From JBMOPD01 sp049323615 (GTDB lineage Bacteria; Bacillota; Desulfotomaculia; Desulfotomaculales; Desulfocucumaceae): a stretch of DNA of 52,142 nucleotides. Under the pieces are notes generated by a model. It made no database searches. It saw only the letters and a program-made list of their open reading frames with translations, and was not told where the DNA came from. Every line of letters begins with the position of its first letter. Positions within the stretch are counted from its first letter, which is position 1. The stretch spans positions 1-52,142 of the forward strand of contig JBMOPD010000047.1 of NCBI GenBank assembly GCA_049323615.1. The letters run 5' to 3'. The position numbers and the translations under genes are program-made. Of the stretch, positions 7,648-16,187 are shown piece by piece.

Positions 7648-9099
7648 ATGGCCATAATTATGCGCGGGTTGGAGGCCGGCCAGTACCGGCCTCTGCAGGA
7701 AAACGACATTAAGGCGATACACGAGTTGAGCGTGGGGCTGCTGCAGGATCCCGGCGTCAGGGTAAACAACCGGGACGCCCTGGAGGAATTTCACAGGGCC
7801 GGCGCTGAAGTGGACCGGCAGGAAATGATTGTCCGGATACCCCGGTCCATGTTGGAAGATGCCGTTGATTCAGCTCCGTCCAGGGTGGTGCTGTGCGGCA
7901 GGGATGAAAAGAACGACCTGATCCTGGAAGGCAGGCGCACCTACATGGGCACCGGCGGAACGGTCCTTAACGTGCTGGACCTGGAAACCGGAAAAAGGCG
8001 CCCCTCCACGCTTCAGGACGTTCGGGACCTGGCCCGGATTGTTGACGCCCTGGAAAATATTCATTTTTTCATGCTGCCCGTATACCCCAATGACCTGGAA
8101 GTAAGGGACGTGGATATTAACCGGTTTTCCGCGGCGCTCTTCAACACCACCAAACACGTCATGGGCGGGGTATATACCGTCGAAGGGGTGCGCGGCGTAA
8201 TAAAAATCGCCGGGGAAATCAGCGGCGGGCCGGACAGATTGAGGGACAGGCCCATTGTATCCATGGTTACCTGTATAATGAGCCCTTTATTGATGGACGA
8301 TACATACGCCGGCTTACTGATGGAGGTGGCCCGCCAGGGTATACCGGTGGTATGCCCGGCCGAGCCGCTGGCCGGCGCCACCGGGCCGTGCACCCTGGCC
8401 GGCACAGTGGCTGTTTCCAATGCCGAAAGCCTGGCCGGCGTGGTGCTGGCCCAGCTGGTGAACCGCGGTACCCCGACGATTATGGGTACTGTTGCTACCA
8501 CCATTGACATGAGGACGGGATCGTACCTCTCCGGAAATGTGGAAATGGGGCTGATTAACGCCGCCTGCGCCCAAATGGCCCAGTACTACCAAATACCTAT
8601 TTACGCCACGGCCGGCATGTCCGATTCCAAGCTGTCGGATATCCAGGCCGGTTACGAAAAAATGGCCACCGCCATGATTACCGCGCTGGCCGGCGCCAAT
8701 TTTATCCATGACGCCGCCGGGTTCCTGGAGTTCTGCACCACCGCATCCTACGAACAAATGGTCATAGACGACGAAATCATCGGTATATGCATGCGGGCGG
8801 TGCGGGGTATTGATGTCAACGAGGATACACTGGCCGGGGACGTGATCCGCCAGGTCGGCGCCGGGGGAAACTTTTTGGATCACGTGCACACCATGAAACA
8901 CTGCCGGACCGAATTTTTCCAGCCCCGGCTTGGGAACCGCCAAAACCGCAAGTCATGGGAAAAAAAAGGATCCCCGGACGCCGCCCGGCGGGCCAGGGAG
9001 ATGGCGCGGGACATCCTGGCCGGCCACAGGGCCGTTTCGGTAGCAGATGACATTATCACATCGCTGAAAGAAGAATTCCCCAACTTGAAACTGGACTGA
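7648..9099 (+). CDS. MttB-family (non-pyrrolysine) corrinoid methyltransferase 2
   Basis: This is the second MttB-superfamily protein of the operon, about 483 residues, colinear with the first: ELSVGLLQDPGVRV near the start, NTTKHVMGGVY near residue 170 and the TIM-barrel-like half with NFIHDAAGFLEF. No in-frame TAG is present. AGGAGGGG lies at 7640-7647, which is very close to the ATG at 7648 and rather far from the ATG at 7660, so the start is uncertain by four codons. It begins 19 bases after the SAM-methyltransferase stop. The next two genes supply a pterin-side methyltransferase and a second corrinoid protein, so this copy may use corrinoid protein 2. Confidence 0.9.
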   Translation: MAIIMRGLEAGQYRPLQENDIKAIHELSVGLLQDPGVRVNNRDALEEFHRAGAEVDRQEMIVRIPRSMLEDAVDSAPSRVVLCGRDEKNDLILEGRRTYMGTGGTVLNVLDLETGKRRPSTLQDVRDLARIVDALENIHFFMLPVYPNDLEVRDVDINRFSAALFNTTKHVMGGVYTVEGVRGVIKIAGEISGGPDRLRDRPIVSMVTCIMSPLLMDDTYAGLLMEVARQGIPVVCPAEPLAGATGPCTLAGTVAVSNAESLAGVVLAQLVNRGTPTIMGTVATTIDMRTGSYLSGNVEMGLINAACAQMAQYYQIPIYATAGMSDSKLSDIQAGYEKMATAMITALAGANFIHDAAGFLEFCTTASYEQMVIDDEIIGICMRAVRGIDVNEDTLAGDVIRQVGAGGNFLDHVHTMKHCRTEFFQPRLGNRQNRKSWEKKGSPDAARRAREMARDILAGHRAVSVADDIITSLKEEFPNLKLD

Positions 9100-9130
9100 T
9101 AAGTTGGCGGAACGCCTCGGAATATAACGG

Positions 9131-9955
9131 GTGAAGGGGGAACCGTCCATATTAATTGTTGGTGAACTGATTAACGCCTCAATCAAAGCGGTCCGCCAGG
9201 CTGTTATTGAGCGCGACGCCGGCTTTATCCGGGACCTGGCCAGGCGCCAGGCCGCAAAAGGAGTTCATTACCTTGACGTCTGCGTTTCCACCGGTCAGGG
9301 GGACGAAAACATTGAAGCAAAAAATATGGCCTGGGTGGTGGAATCAATTCAGAAGGAGGTGGATTTGCCCCTTTCCATCGACACTACCAGTGCGGTGGTC
9401 CTCCGGGAGGGGCTTGAGGCGCACCGCGGCGAGGCCATGATCAACTCGGTCAGCGCCGAGGGGGAACGCCTGCGGCCCTTTCTGGAAATTTGCGCCGGCT
9501 ACGGAGGGCCGGTGGTGGCGCTGCCGGTTACGGATAAAGGTATTCCCGCAACTGCTGAAGGAAGACTGGATGTATGCCGCATGATTGTTGAAAAAGCTGC
9601 CGAAGTGGGAGTGGCCGCCGAAAGATTGTTTTTCGACCCGCTGGTATTCCCCCTGGGCGTGGATCATAAGAACTCACTGCTCGCCCTTGAAACCCTGCGG
9701 GGGATCAGGCAGATTCCCGGGGTAAAAAGCATCATGGGAGTCAGCAACATTTCTTTCGGTCTGCCCAGAAGAGAGCTATTTAACCGTACATTCCTTGTAC
9801 TGGCGGCCCGAGAAGGTCTTGACGCGGTGCTGATGAACCCCCTGGACGGGGAAATGATGCCCTCCCTGCTGGCGGCCGAAGCGCTGCTGGGAAGGGATGA
9901 GATGTGCATGCGGTTCTTAAAGGCATACCGCAAGGGGCTTTTGGGGCGGAAATAA
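9131..9955 (+). CDS. Methyltetrahydrofolate:corrinoid methyltransferase (MtrH/AcsE-like)
   Basis: The protein (274 residues) is a single pterin-binding TIM barrel of the dihydropteroate-synthase/MetH/AcsE type. It has the N-terminal IVGELINAS strand, DVCVSTGQGDE, LSIDTTSAV, NSVSAEG and GVSNISFGLP barrel-strand motifs. In this pathway such an enzyme moves the methyl group from the methyl-corrinoid protein to tetrahydrofolate, or back, and so joins demethylation to the Wood-Ljungdahl methyl branch. Translation starts at GTG 9131, since the barrel's first strand follows at once; the ribosome binding site is weak. Neighbours are the second mttB-like gene and corrinoid protein 2, and together the three form a complete methyl-transfer set. 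Confidence 0.9.
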   Translation: MKGEPSILIVGELINASIKAVRQAVIERDAGFIRDLARRQAAKGVHYLDVCVSTGQGDENIEAKNMAWVVESIQKEVDLPLSIDTTSAVVLREGLEAHRGEAMINSVSAEGERLRPFLEICAGYGGPVVALPVTDKGIPATAEGRLDVCRMIVEKAAEVGVAAERLFFDPLVFPLGVDHKNSLLALETLRGIRQIPGVKSIMGVSNISFGLPRRELFNRTFLVLAAREGLDAVLMNPLDGEMMPSLLAAEALLGRDEMCMRFLKAYRKGLLGRK

Positions 9956-9973
9956 ATAGACGGGAGGAACGTG

Positions 9974-10615
9974 ATGGATCTGTATAATCAATTGATCACA
10001 GCCGTAGAGAACGCTGAGATGAATGCGGTGCGTTCTCTCATCACCCGTGCCCTGGAACAAGGTCACCAGGCCGACGACCTGTTGAACAAAGGCTTGATAC
10101 CCGGCATAGAGGCAGTGGGGAAAAAATTCGAGCGTGACGAAATGTTCATACCTGAGGTGTTGATGTCGGCCAAATGCATGCAGTACGGTATTAATATGCT
10201 CAAGCCTTTTTTTACGACCAACGGCGGCAAGAAGCTCCGGGGACGGATGGTTATCGGGACGGTGTCGGGAGATGTGCACGACCTGGGTAAAAACCTGGTT
10301 AAAATGATGTTTACCGCCAACGGGTACGATGTAATAGACCTGGGGATTAACGTGCCCCCGGAAAAGTTCGCCGCCGCGGCGGAGGAATACCGGCCGGATT
10401 TTTTGGGCCTGTCCGCGCTGCTTACCACAACCATGCCCCACATGGCCGACACCGTCGCCTACCTGCGCCGGAACGGGTCGGCGGGCAAGTATAAGATTAT
10501 GGTGGGGGGCGCGCCGGTAACCGAGGAATACGCCAGGGAAATCGGCGCCGACTATTACGCCGAAAACGCCATCGAGGCGGTGGAACTGGCCCGAAAAATT
10601 ATAGGGGGAGATTAA
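9974..10615 (+). CDS. Corrinoid (B12-binding) methyltransferase protein 2
   Basis: This second corrinoid protein (213 residues) has the same two-part build as the first: a helical cap with ALEQGHQADDLLNKGLIPGI and a cobamide domain with G-D100-V-H102-D-L-G-K-N, His102 being the expected cobalt ligand, then VIDLGINVPPEKF and GLSALLTTTMP. GGGAGGAAC precedes; the ATG at 9974 is better spaced than the GTG one codon before it. It ends three bases from a stop-start junction with the activation-domain gene, so the two are likely translated together. Confidence 0.92.
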   Translation: MDLYNQLITAVENAEMNAVRSLITRALEQGHQADDLLNKGLIPGIEAVGKKFERDEMFIPEVLMSAKCMQYGINMLKPFFTTNGGKKLRGRMVIGTVSGDVHDLGKNLVKMMFTANGYDVIDLGINVPPEKFAAAAEEYRPDFLGLSALLTTTMPHMADTVAYLRRNGSAGKYKIMVGGAPVTEEYAREIGADYYAENAIEAVELARKIIGGD

Positions 10616-11317
10616 ATGGCCTGGGCAAAGGATTATCTGCACAGCAGTGAAGTGATCGCCGTGCCCCCGGAAAGGCTGACCATAGATCGGAATGAAGTCC
10701 TGCGTTACCTGGGTTACAGGCCGGGCCGGAGCAAGATGCGGGGCATGATACAAAACCTGCTGCGCCAGGAGGAAAACCTGGCCCGGTCACTGATCAATCC
10801 CCGGGGGCTGTTTCGCATTGTAAAGGCGGATTCCCTTCGCAGGCACAATCTTTTCAGTGACGCCGGCCTGGTTGCCTTCGGCGTTTGCACCATCGGTGAA
10901 GAACTGGAAAAGCAGGTACACAATTATTTTATGGAAGGTGAGAGCGTCCGGGGAGTGATCCTGGACGCCATCGGCACGGCAGCCACCGAAGCGGTTACAG
11001 ACCTGGTGAACAGGGATTTGGAAAAATGGGCGTCGACAAACGGCTACGGGATCACCAGGCGGTTCAGCCCCGGTTACGGGCCATGGGATGTGCGTGACCA
11101 GGACCTGGTGTTCAGGCACCTGGGCCGTTTTACGGCCGGTGTTCAACTTATGGCCTCGAAATTAATGAAACCGTTGAAATCGGTTTCTTTTGCCTGCAAG
11201 CTGGGTGTCGGCCGGATGGAGGAAATAAATCAGGGGCGCTGTTCTTCCTGCAGTATGCAGGGGCGCTGTTCTTTCCGCCGCGAAGGCCTGAGCTGCAGTC
11301 AGGCGTACGGTGATTAA
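10616..11317 (+). CDS. Methionine-synthase-activation-domain protein of the corrinoid operon
   Basis: The 233-residue protein resembles the C-terminal SAM-binding activation domain of MetH (PF02965), standing alone. It shows FGVCTIGEELE, the RRFSPGYGPWDVRDQ motif that in MetH binds SAM, and a Cys-rich tail CSSCSMQGRCSFR. Free-standing forms lie in many acetogen and sulfate-reducer methyltransferase operons, where they are thought to help reactivate cobalt(II) or to handle the corrinoid; this role is inferred. The ATG directly follows the upstream stop, with GGGGGAG before it. No RamA-type ATP-dependent activase is present nearby. Confidence 0.85.
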   Translation: MAWAKDYLHSSEVIAVPPERLTIDRNEVLRYLGYRPGRSKMRGMIQNLLRQEENLARSLINPRGLFRIVKADSLRRHNLFSDAGLVAFGVCTIGEELEKQVHNYFMEGESVRGVILDAIGTAATEAVTDLVNRDLEKWASTNGYGITRRFSPGYGPWDVRDQDLVFRHLGRFTAGVQLMASKLMKPLKSVSFACKLGVGRMEEINQGRCSSCSMQGRCSFRREGLSCSQAYGD

Positions 11318-11347
11318 TCAGAAAGAAGGCAACGGAGGTTTTAGTTT

Positions 11348-12604
11348 ATGAATGCACCGATCAGGGACATGGCCCTGCGGGCCAAAAAAGCCGCCGGGGA
11401 GCTTGCCGCCGCCGGCACGGGCGACAAAAACCGCGCCATAGCCGCCATGTCCCGGCTGCTGCATGAAGAAGCCGGATCGATAATGGCCGCCAACCGGGAC
11501 GACCTGAAGGCCGCCGAGCGGGCCGGGCTGCCTGACCGGCTGTTAAAAAGACTGGTGTTTGACGGGAAAAAGATTAATTCCCGGATTGCCGCCCTGAAGG
11601 AAATAGCCGAACTGCCCGACCCGGTGGGTTCGGCCGATTACTGCCTTAAAAGGCCCATGGGCCTTCACGTGTCCAGGGTCCGGGTCCCTATAGGGGTGAT
11701 TGCCGTTATATACGAATCCAGGCCGCATGTAACGGTAAATGTGGGGGCGCTGGGAATGAAGGCGGGGAATGCGGTAATCCTGAGGGGCGGATCGGAAACG
11801 GTGCGGACCAACACCCGGCTTGGGGAACTGTGGGCCGCGGCGCTTGAGGAGGCGGGGCTTCCCGCCGGCGCGGTGCAGGTAGTGACCACCACGGACCGGT
11901 CGGCCACTTTTGATCTCGTCCGGGAGGAGGGCCTGGTGGACCTGCTGGTGCCCAGGGGCGGCCCCGGCCTGGTCCGGTTTGTCCGGGAAAACGCCAGGGT
12001 GCCGGTGCTGAAGCATTATAGCGGAATTTGTCATGTCTACATAGACCGGGACGCCGACGTTGCAAAAGCCGCCGCGGTGGTGGTGGATTCCAAGGTCCTC
12101 ATGCCCGAAGTATGCAATGCCGCTGAAACTATGCTGGTTCACCGGGATATCGCCGGCCGGACGCTGCAGGTTGTGGGTGACGCCCTGCGCCTCAAAAGCG
12201 TCGAAATCAGGGGTTGCCCCGCCACCAGGGAGATACTGCCCTGGGCGGCGGAAGCCGCAGATGAGGACTGGACCAGGGAATACCTTGACCTGATTATCAA
12301 CTGCCGGGTGGTGGGATCGGTTGAAGAGGCGGTGGACCACATTAACACGTATGGGTCGCACCACACAGACTCCATAGTCAGCGAGAACTATTCCGCCATC
12401 AACTACTTTGTGGAGCTGGTGGACTCTTCGGTGGTGCTGGTCAACGCTTCCACCATGTTCAACGACGGCGGCGCACTGGGAATGGGCGCGGAAATAGGCA
12501 TTTCCACCGACCGCCTGCACGCCCGGGGCCCGGTGGGCATGCATGACCTTACCACATATAAATACGTGGTGCGCGGGGACGGGCACACAATGGGTCAGCC
12601 GTAG
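11348..12604 (+). CDS. proA: Gamma-glutamyl phosphate reductase
   Basis: ProA reduces gamma-glutamyl phosphate to glutamate semialdehyde with NADPH in proline synthesis. The 418-residue length is standard. Visible features are the aldehyde-dehydrogenase-type fold with VRVPIGVIAVIYESRPHVT, NAVILRGG, LVPRGG and the catalytic Cys in PEVCNAAETMLVH. AACGGAGGT precedes the ATG. It begins 30 bases after the corrinoid operon, in the same direction, and is followed 15 bases later by a glutamate-ligase-family gene. The usual partner proB (glutamate kinase) is not in the window, which is unusual and may mean it is elsewhere in the genome. Confidence 0.95.
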   Translation: MNAPIRDMALRAKKAAGELAAAGTGDKNRAIAAMSRLLHEEAGSIMAANRDDLKAAERAGLPDRLLKRLVFDGKKINSRIAALKEIAELPDPVGSADYCLKRPMGLHVSRVRVPIGVIAVIYESRPHVTVNVGALGMKAGNAVILRGGSETVRTNTRLGELWAAALEEAGLPAGAVQVVTTTDRSATFDLVREEGLVDLLVPRGGPGLVRFVRENARVPVLKHYSGICHVYIDRDADVAKAAAVVVDSKVLMPEVCNAAETMLVHRDIAGRTLQVVGDALRLKSVEIRGCPATREILPWAAEAADEDWTREYLDLIINCRVVGSVEEAVDHINTYGSHHTDSIVSENYSAINYFVELVDSSVVLVNASTMFNDGGALGMGAEIGISTDRLHARGPVGMHDLTTYKYVVRGDGHTMGQP

Positions 12605-12619
12605 GGGAGAGTTTTAAGA

Positions 12620-13954
12620 GTGAAGGAATTGCTTGCACAAATGGAGAGTGCTTTCAAAAAGAAGGAAGGGGAACGGGCGGGAAGGCGCCGCTGCGCCGGG
12701 GCCGAGCTGAAGTTTCCCGTGGTGAACAGGGACGGCGCCGCCGTGGATTATGACAAAATGGTGGGGCTGTGGTATTTTCTTGCCGGGCGGGGCTGGGACC
12801 TGATGCGCGATTCCGCCGCCGAAGACCCGGTGGGAGTTGCCTTTCCGAGAAAAAACCGCCGCGACATTATAACCACCGAAACGGGGTTTTGCAAGCTGGA
12901 GGTGGCTCTGGCATACGAGGACAACCTGTTTGAACTTTCCCGGCGCCTGGAGGAAATAAAGGAAGCTCTCCGGCTGTACGGCGAACGGGAGGGGGTCATT
13001 TTTCTCGGCCTGGGGCTGCAGCCGGTCACCGGGCCCGGTGAGCGCCTGATGATGAAAAAATCCCGGAACCTGTTCTGGAACAAGGTTTTTGACAACGACC
13101 GGGTCACCCTTTTCACCGTTTCAGCGACAAACCAGGCTCATGTGGACGTGGCGCTGGCGGAGGGGAGCGCCGCCGTGAACGTATGCAACGGGCTTTCCGG
13201 AGCCCAGCTGGCCCTTACCGCCAATTCAACCGTGTGGCGCGGCCGGGTGGACGAGCGCTACCGGGCCCTGGCCGAAGCCTTCTGGTACTGGTGGCTTCCG
13301 GGCGACCCGCGGGTGGGGATGACTGTCCGTCCGTTCGCGGACTGGGAGGATTATCTCAGGCACATTTGTGAATTCAGGCCCGTGTACGTTGTGCGCGGCA
13401 ACCGCTACCTGGGCATATTCCGCTACGGCAGTTTTGCCGACTTTTACCTGGCGGGAGATGGTGCGCTGGGCGAGGATGAAACGGGCAAAACGGTGCCCTT
13501 AAGGCCGGAATATGCCGACCTGAGCCGGCACTACACCTTCTGCTGGCATGATGCCAGGCTGTCCGAGTACTTCACCCTGGAAAACAGGGTCAACTGCCAG
13601 CAGCCGCCGGGCGAGGAACTGTGCGTCACCGCCCTTACCCTGGGCCTTATGGAAAATTTGCGGGAAGCTGAAGAACTGGTCCGGTTTTACCCCTGGGAAA
13701 CATTAAGGAAACTGCATGACGGCGCTGTGGAAAAGGGGCCGCTGGCGCGCGCCGGCGGCGTCACGGTTATGGAAATAGCCCGGCGGATGCTGGATGTCGC
13801 CAGCAGGGGATTGAAGCCCCGGAAACTGGGTGAGGAATCTTTTTTGGATCCCCTCTGGCGGCGCCTTGAAGAAGGCCGGTGCCCGGCGGACGAGGTGCGG
13901 GAGACAATGGCCCGGGGCGGTGTCGGCGGGCTGCTGCACAGGTACGGCATATAG
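12620..13954 (+). CDS. GCS2-family glutamate-cysteine ligase-like protein
   Basis: The 444-residue protein fits the GCS2 (plant/EgtA-type) carboxylate-amine ligase family. Near the N-terminus is GAELKFPVVN, the family's G-x-E-x-E/K metal-binding strand; in the middle are TANSTVWRGRVDERY (compare ANSPFWRGR) and later ENRVNCQQPPGEEL in place of the EvR-D-q element. These enzymes activate the gamma-carboxyl of glutamate with ATP and join it to an amine, classically cysteine. The exact acceptor is unknown. Translation starts at GTG 12620 after GGGGAGAG. Its link to proA is notable, because both enzymes handle the same gamma-activated glutamate chemistry. Confidence 0.75.
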   Translation: MKELLAQMESAFKKKEGERAGRRRCAGAELKFPVVNRDGAAVDYDKMVGLWYFLAGRGWDLMRDSAAEDPVGVAFPRKNRRDIITTETGFCKLEVALAYEDNLFELSRRLEEIKEALRLYGEREGVIFLGLGLQPVTGPGERLMMKKSRNLFWNKVFDNDRVTLFTVSATNQAHVDVALAEGSAAVNVCNGLSGAQLALTANSTVWRGRVDERYRALAEAFWYWWLPGDPRVGMTVRPFADWEDYLRHICEFRPVYVVRGNRYLGIFRYGSFADFYLAGDGALGEDETGKTVPLRPEYADLSRHYTFCWHDARLSEYFTLENRVNCQQPPGEELCVTALTLGLMENLREAEELVRFYPWETLRKLHDGAVEKGPLARAGGVTVMEIARRMLDVASRGLKPRKLGEESFLDPLWRRLEEGRCPADEVRETMARGGVGGLLHRYGI

Positions 13955-13971
13955 CCACGCGGGAGGTGCTT

Positions 13972-14286
13972 ATGTACTCCAGGGTATATTTTGCGGATAT
14001 GCGGTCCTCGATGGAATTAAACCTTATTGACAAGGTGGGAAGGCTGTTTCTTGAAGCCGGGCTGAGGGACGCGATGGCGCCGGGAGACCTGGTGGCCGCA
14101 ATTTATCAGGAAGATAGTGGACGAGGTCAGAAATGCCGGCGGGAAGCCTTTCCTCACCGACGCCAACACCCTTTACGTGGGAAACGGTCAAATGCGGTGG
14201 ATCACCTGCAGACCGCCATTGAAAACGGGTTTGCCTATTCCGTGGTAAATGCGCCCCTGATTATAGCGGACGGCTCTTGGATGTAA
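13972..14286 (+). pseudogene. Decayed DUF362-type ferredoxin-fold protein gene
   Basis: An ATG at 13972 with a good GGGAGGTG opens MYSRVYFADMRSSMELNLID, the N-terminus of DUF362-domain proteins. The reading frame then fails near 14105: the family-like continuation KIVDEVRNAGGKPFLTDANT is found in another frame, and the original frame resumes as SNAVDHLQTAIENGFAYSVV before stopping at 14286. The metal-binding and ferredoxin parts that normally follow are missing. So the gene has at least two frameshifts, a short internal loss and a lost C-terminus. It follows the GCS2-like gene by 17 bases and was probably part of the same operon. Confidence 0.75.
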
Positions 14287-14321
14287 TAGGCCGGGGGACT
14301 GTTTTTGCGGGCAAATCTTAT

Positions 14322-15875
14322 TCAGTCAATGGTGACAGTCCGCGAGGTTTGATCCCAGGCAACCGAGAACCCGAGGTATTCACTGACGTAGCGCGCCGGG
14401 ATCAAGGTGCGGTCGTTTTTTATCACGGGGCTGGTGTCCATTCTTTTTTGCTGCCCGTTGACGGTGGCCGCGGTGCTGCCGATTTTAAACACAACGGTTC
14501 TCCCGTCCCCGACAATGGTGGCCGTCCGGTTCAGGTTGTCCCATTGGGCCTTGGCGCCGAGGGCCTCAGCAATGGCCCGCAGCGGTACCATGAGCCGGCT
14601 GTTGGCGTCAATGTAAGGGTCGGTGTCAAAATTCAAAGGGATCCCGCGCACTATGACAGTAACCTGTTTTTGAGGTTCATAGCCGTAGAGCAGGTATTTT
14701 TTCCTTTCTTCTTTGAATTTGTTAAGGGCGGCAGCGTATTTTGCTTCGATTTGCTGCGGTGTAAGCCCCTGATCCAGGTACTGGCCGATCTTGTCCGTGC
14801 CCATTATCTTGTCGAACATGACGACAGTGTTTCCGCTTTTGGGCACTTTAAAGTTGTTCAGGGAGTGGGCGTAGGCCAGGGCGTAAATGCCGGCCCTGGC
14901 CGGATTAAAGGCATGGGGGTCGGTGATTTTCAACCTTACTCCTCCCGCCTCTCCCCTGTCCTCCGGGACAAAGGTCACTCCGGGAAGCCCCGCCCGGTTG
15001 AGAAGACCGGCAAACTTAAGGGAGTCAATACCCTTTCCCCCGATCCACTTGAATTTATCGGCCTGAAAAATGCCCGTCCCCTCCCCCAGGCCGGTGGCCA
15101 TATATCCGAACACCGAATCAAGGTCCGGAATGTTGGGGGATGTCGGCACCCAGGGCAGCCCGGTGTCCTGGTAGATCATCTTTCTGGTATAGCCTTCCAT
15201 CGGAATCACTTTCAGGTCGGCCCCGATCTTGCGGTTGAAAAACAGCGCCAGTTCACCCACCGTCATGCCGTGGGCCATGGGCAGGTTGTCGATGCCCACA
15301 AAGGACTTGTAAGGATCCTCCAGCACAGGCCCCTCAACAATTTCTCCCCCCAGGGGATTGGGCCGGTCCAGCACAATAATCTGTTTGTTGTACTTTTGCG
15401 CCGCCACCATACAGTAGTTCAGGGTTGAGATGTATGTATACGACCTGGCCCCGATATCCTGGATGTCAAAGATCAGCAGGTCTACGTCGCCCAGCATCTC
15501 CCCGGTGGGCATTCTGGTTTGCCCATACAGGCTGTATACAGGGATGCCCAGCTTTTGGTGAATGTATGACTCCACGTACTGGCCGGCTTTGGCGGTGCCG
15601 TCAATGCCGTGCTCAGGGCCGTAAAGAGCCGCTAAACGGGCCGACTGATCATTGGCCAGGACATCGATGATGCTTTTCCCCTCGCCGGTTATCCCGCTCT
15701 GGTTGGTTATCAGGCCGATCTTTTTGCCTTCTATCAGGTGGTGATACTTGCTCATCAACAGTTCGTCGCCCAGTTTAACCCCCGGCCCCCCCGAGCAGGT
15801 AAAAGGCCTGGAATACAGCAGCAGCGCGGAAACAATGACTGAAAGTACAATGATAACCCCTACCGTTTTTTTCAA
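14322..15875 (-). CDS. NamZ-like (DUF1343) exo-muramidase with C-terminal copper-amine-oxidase-like domain
   Basis: The 517-residue protein starts with a signal-anchor (KKTVGVIIVLSVIVSALLLY), then a DUF1343 domain of about 360 residues with YGPEHGI, DLLIFDIQDIGARSYTYIST, LDRPNPLGG and PTSPNIPDLDS. NamZ of this family removes terminal N-acetylmuramic acid from cell-wall fragments, so a wall-turnover role outside the membrane is likely. The last 110 residues form a copper-amine-oxidase N-domain-like module (PF07833-like: LMVPLRAIAEALGA, TLIPARYVSEYLG), frequent in wall proteins of this group. I start it at TTG 15875, six bases after AAGGAGAG and right at the signal sequence; a longer frame to 15947 lacks a binding site. 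Confidence 0.88.
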   Translation of the reverse strand: MKKTVGVIIVLSVIVSALLLYSRPFTCSGGPGVKLGDELLMSKYHHLIEGKKIGLITNQSGITGEGKSIIDVLANDQSARLAALYGPEHGIDGTAKAGQYVESYIHQKLGIPVYSLYGQTRMPTGEMLGDVDLLIFDIQDIGARSYTYISTLNYCMVAAQKYNKQIIVLDRPNPLGGEIVEGPVLEDPYKSFVGIDNLPMAHGMTVGELALFFNRKIGADLKVIPMEGYTRKMIYQDTGLPWVPTSPNIPDLDSVFGYMATGLGEGTGIFQADKFKWIGGKGIDSLKFAGLLNRAGLPGVTFVPEDRGEAGGVRLKITDPHAFNPARAGIYALAYAHSLNNFKVPKSGNTVVMFDKIMGTDKIGQYLDQGLTPQQIEAKYAAALNKFKEERKKYLLYGYEPQKQVTVIVRGIPLNFDTDPYIDANSRLMVPLRAIAEALGAKAQWDNLNRTATIVGDGRTVVFKIGSTAATVNGQQKRMDTSPVIKNDRTLIPARYVSEYLGFSVAWDQTSRTVTID

Positions 15876-15995
15876 CGTCTTCTCTCCTTTTCCAAGGATT
15901 TCTCCTTCTATATTTGTTAGACGTTTTTCGGGGCGATTTGGTTGCATCCTGCATAGCGGGTACCGGCTTCAGGCATGATAATTCCGAGGTATACA

Positions 15996-16027
15996 AGTCA
16001 ACTCCCTGCCCAGGCAGGGAGTTGACT
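15996..16027 (-). terminator. Perfect 15-bp hairpin immediately after the oadG-like stop codon
   Basis: Arms 15996-16010 and 16013-16027 pair perfectly around a two-base loop and begin directly behind the stop of the minus-strand gene at 16028. It should end the oadB-oadG transcript, though the following T content is low. Confidence 0.65.
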
Positions 16028-16168
16028 TCAGCCCGTGGATGTGTCGCCCTTTTTTTGGGGCTGTAATTTTACCAAAATGGTGATGGCGATAACGATAAGC
16101 CCCAGGGACATCAGGGTCAGCCCCCCGCCGAATACCATCAGCGTCAGGCCGAACTGCATGTCTGTCAT
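16028..16168 (-). CDS. Very small OadG-like gamma subunit of a Na+-pumping decarboxylase
   Basis: This 46-residue protein has one hydrophobic helix (residues 6-33, TLMVFGGGLTLMSLGLIVIA) and a short polar tail with KLQPQKKGD. This is the shape of OadG/MmdD gamma subunits, which anchor the decarboxylase complex in the membrane, though it is short for the family. GAGGGATGA lies just before the ATG. It follows the beta-subunit gene by 19 bases on the same strand, which supports the call. No alpha or biotin-carrier subunit lies near, so these must come from another locus. Confidence 0.7.
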   Translation of the reverse strand: MTDMQFGLTLMVFGGGLTLMSLGLIVIAITILVKLQPQKKGDTSTG

Positions 16169-16187
16169 TGGTCATCCCTCTTTTTCA

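Noticed and set aside
4178..9099. Pyrrolysine (in-frame TAG) in the MttB-family genes
   Set aside because: Both genes read at full family length with no internal TAG, so they are the non-pyrrolysine type.
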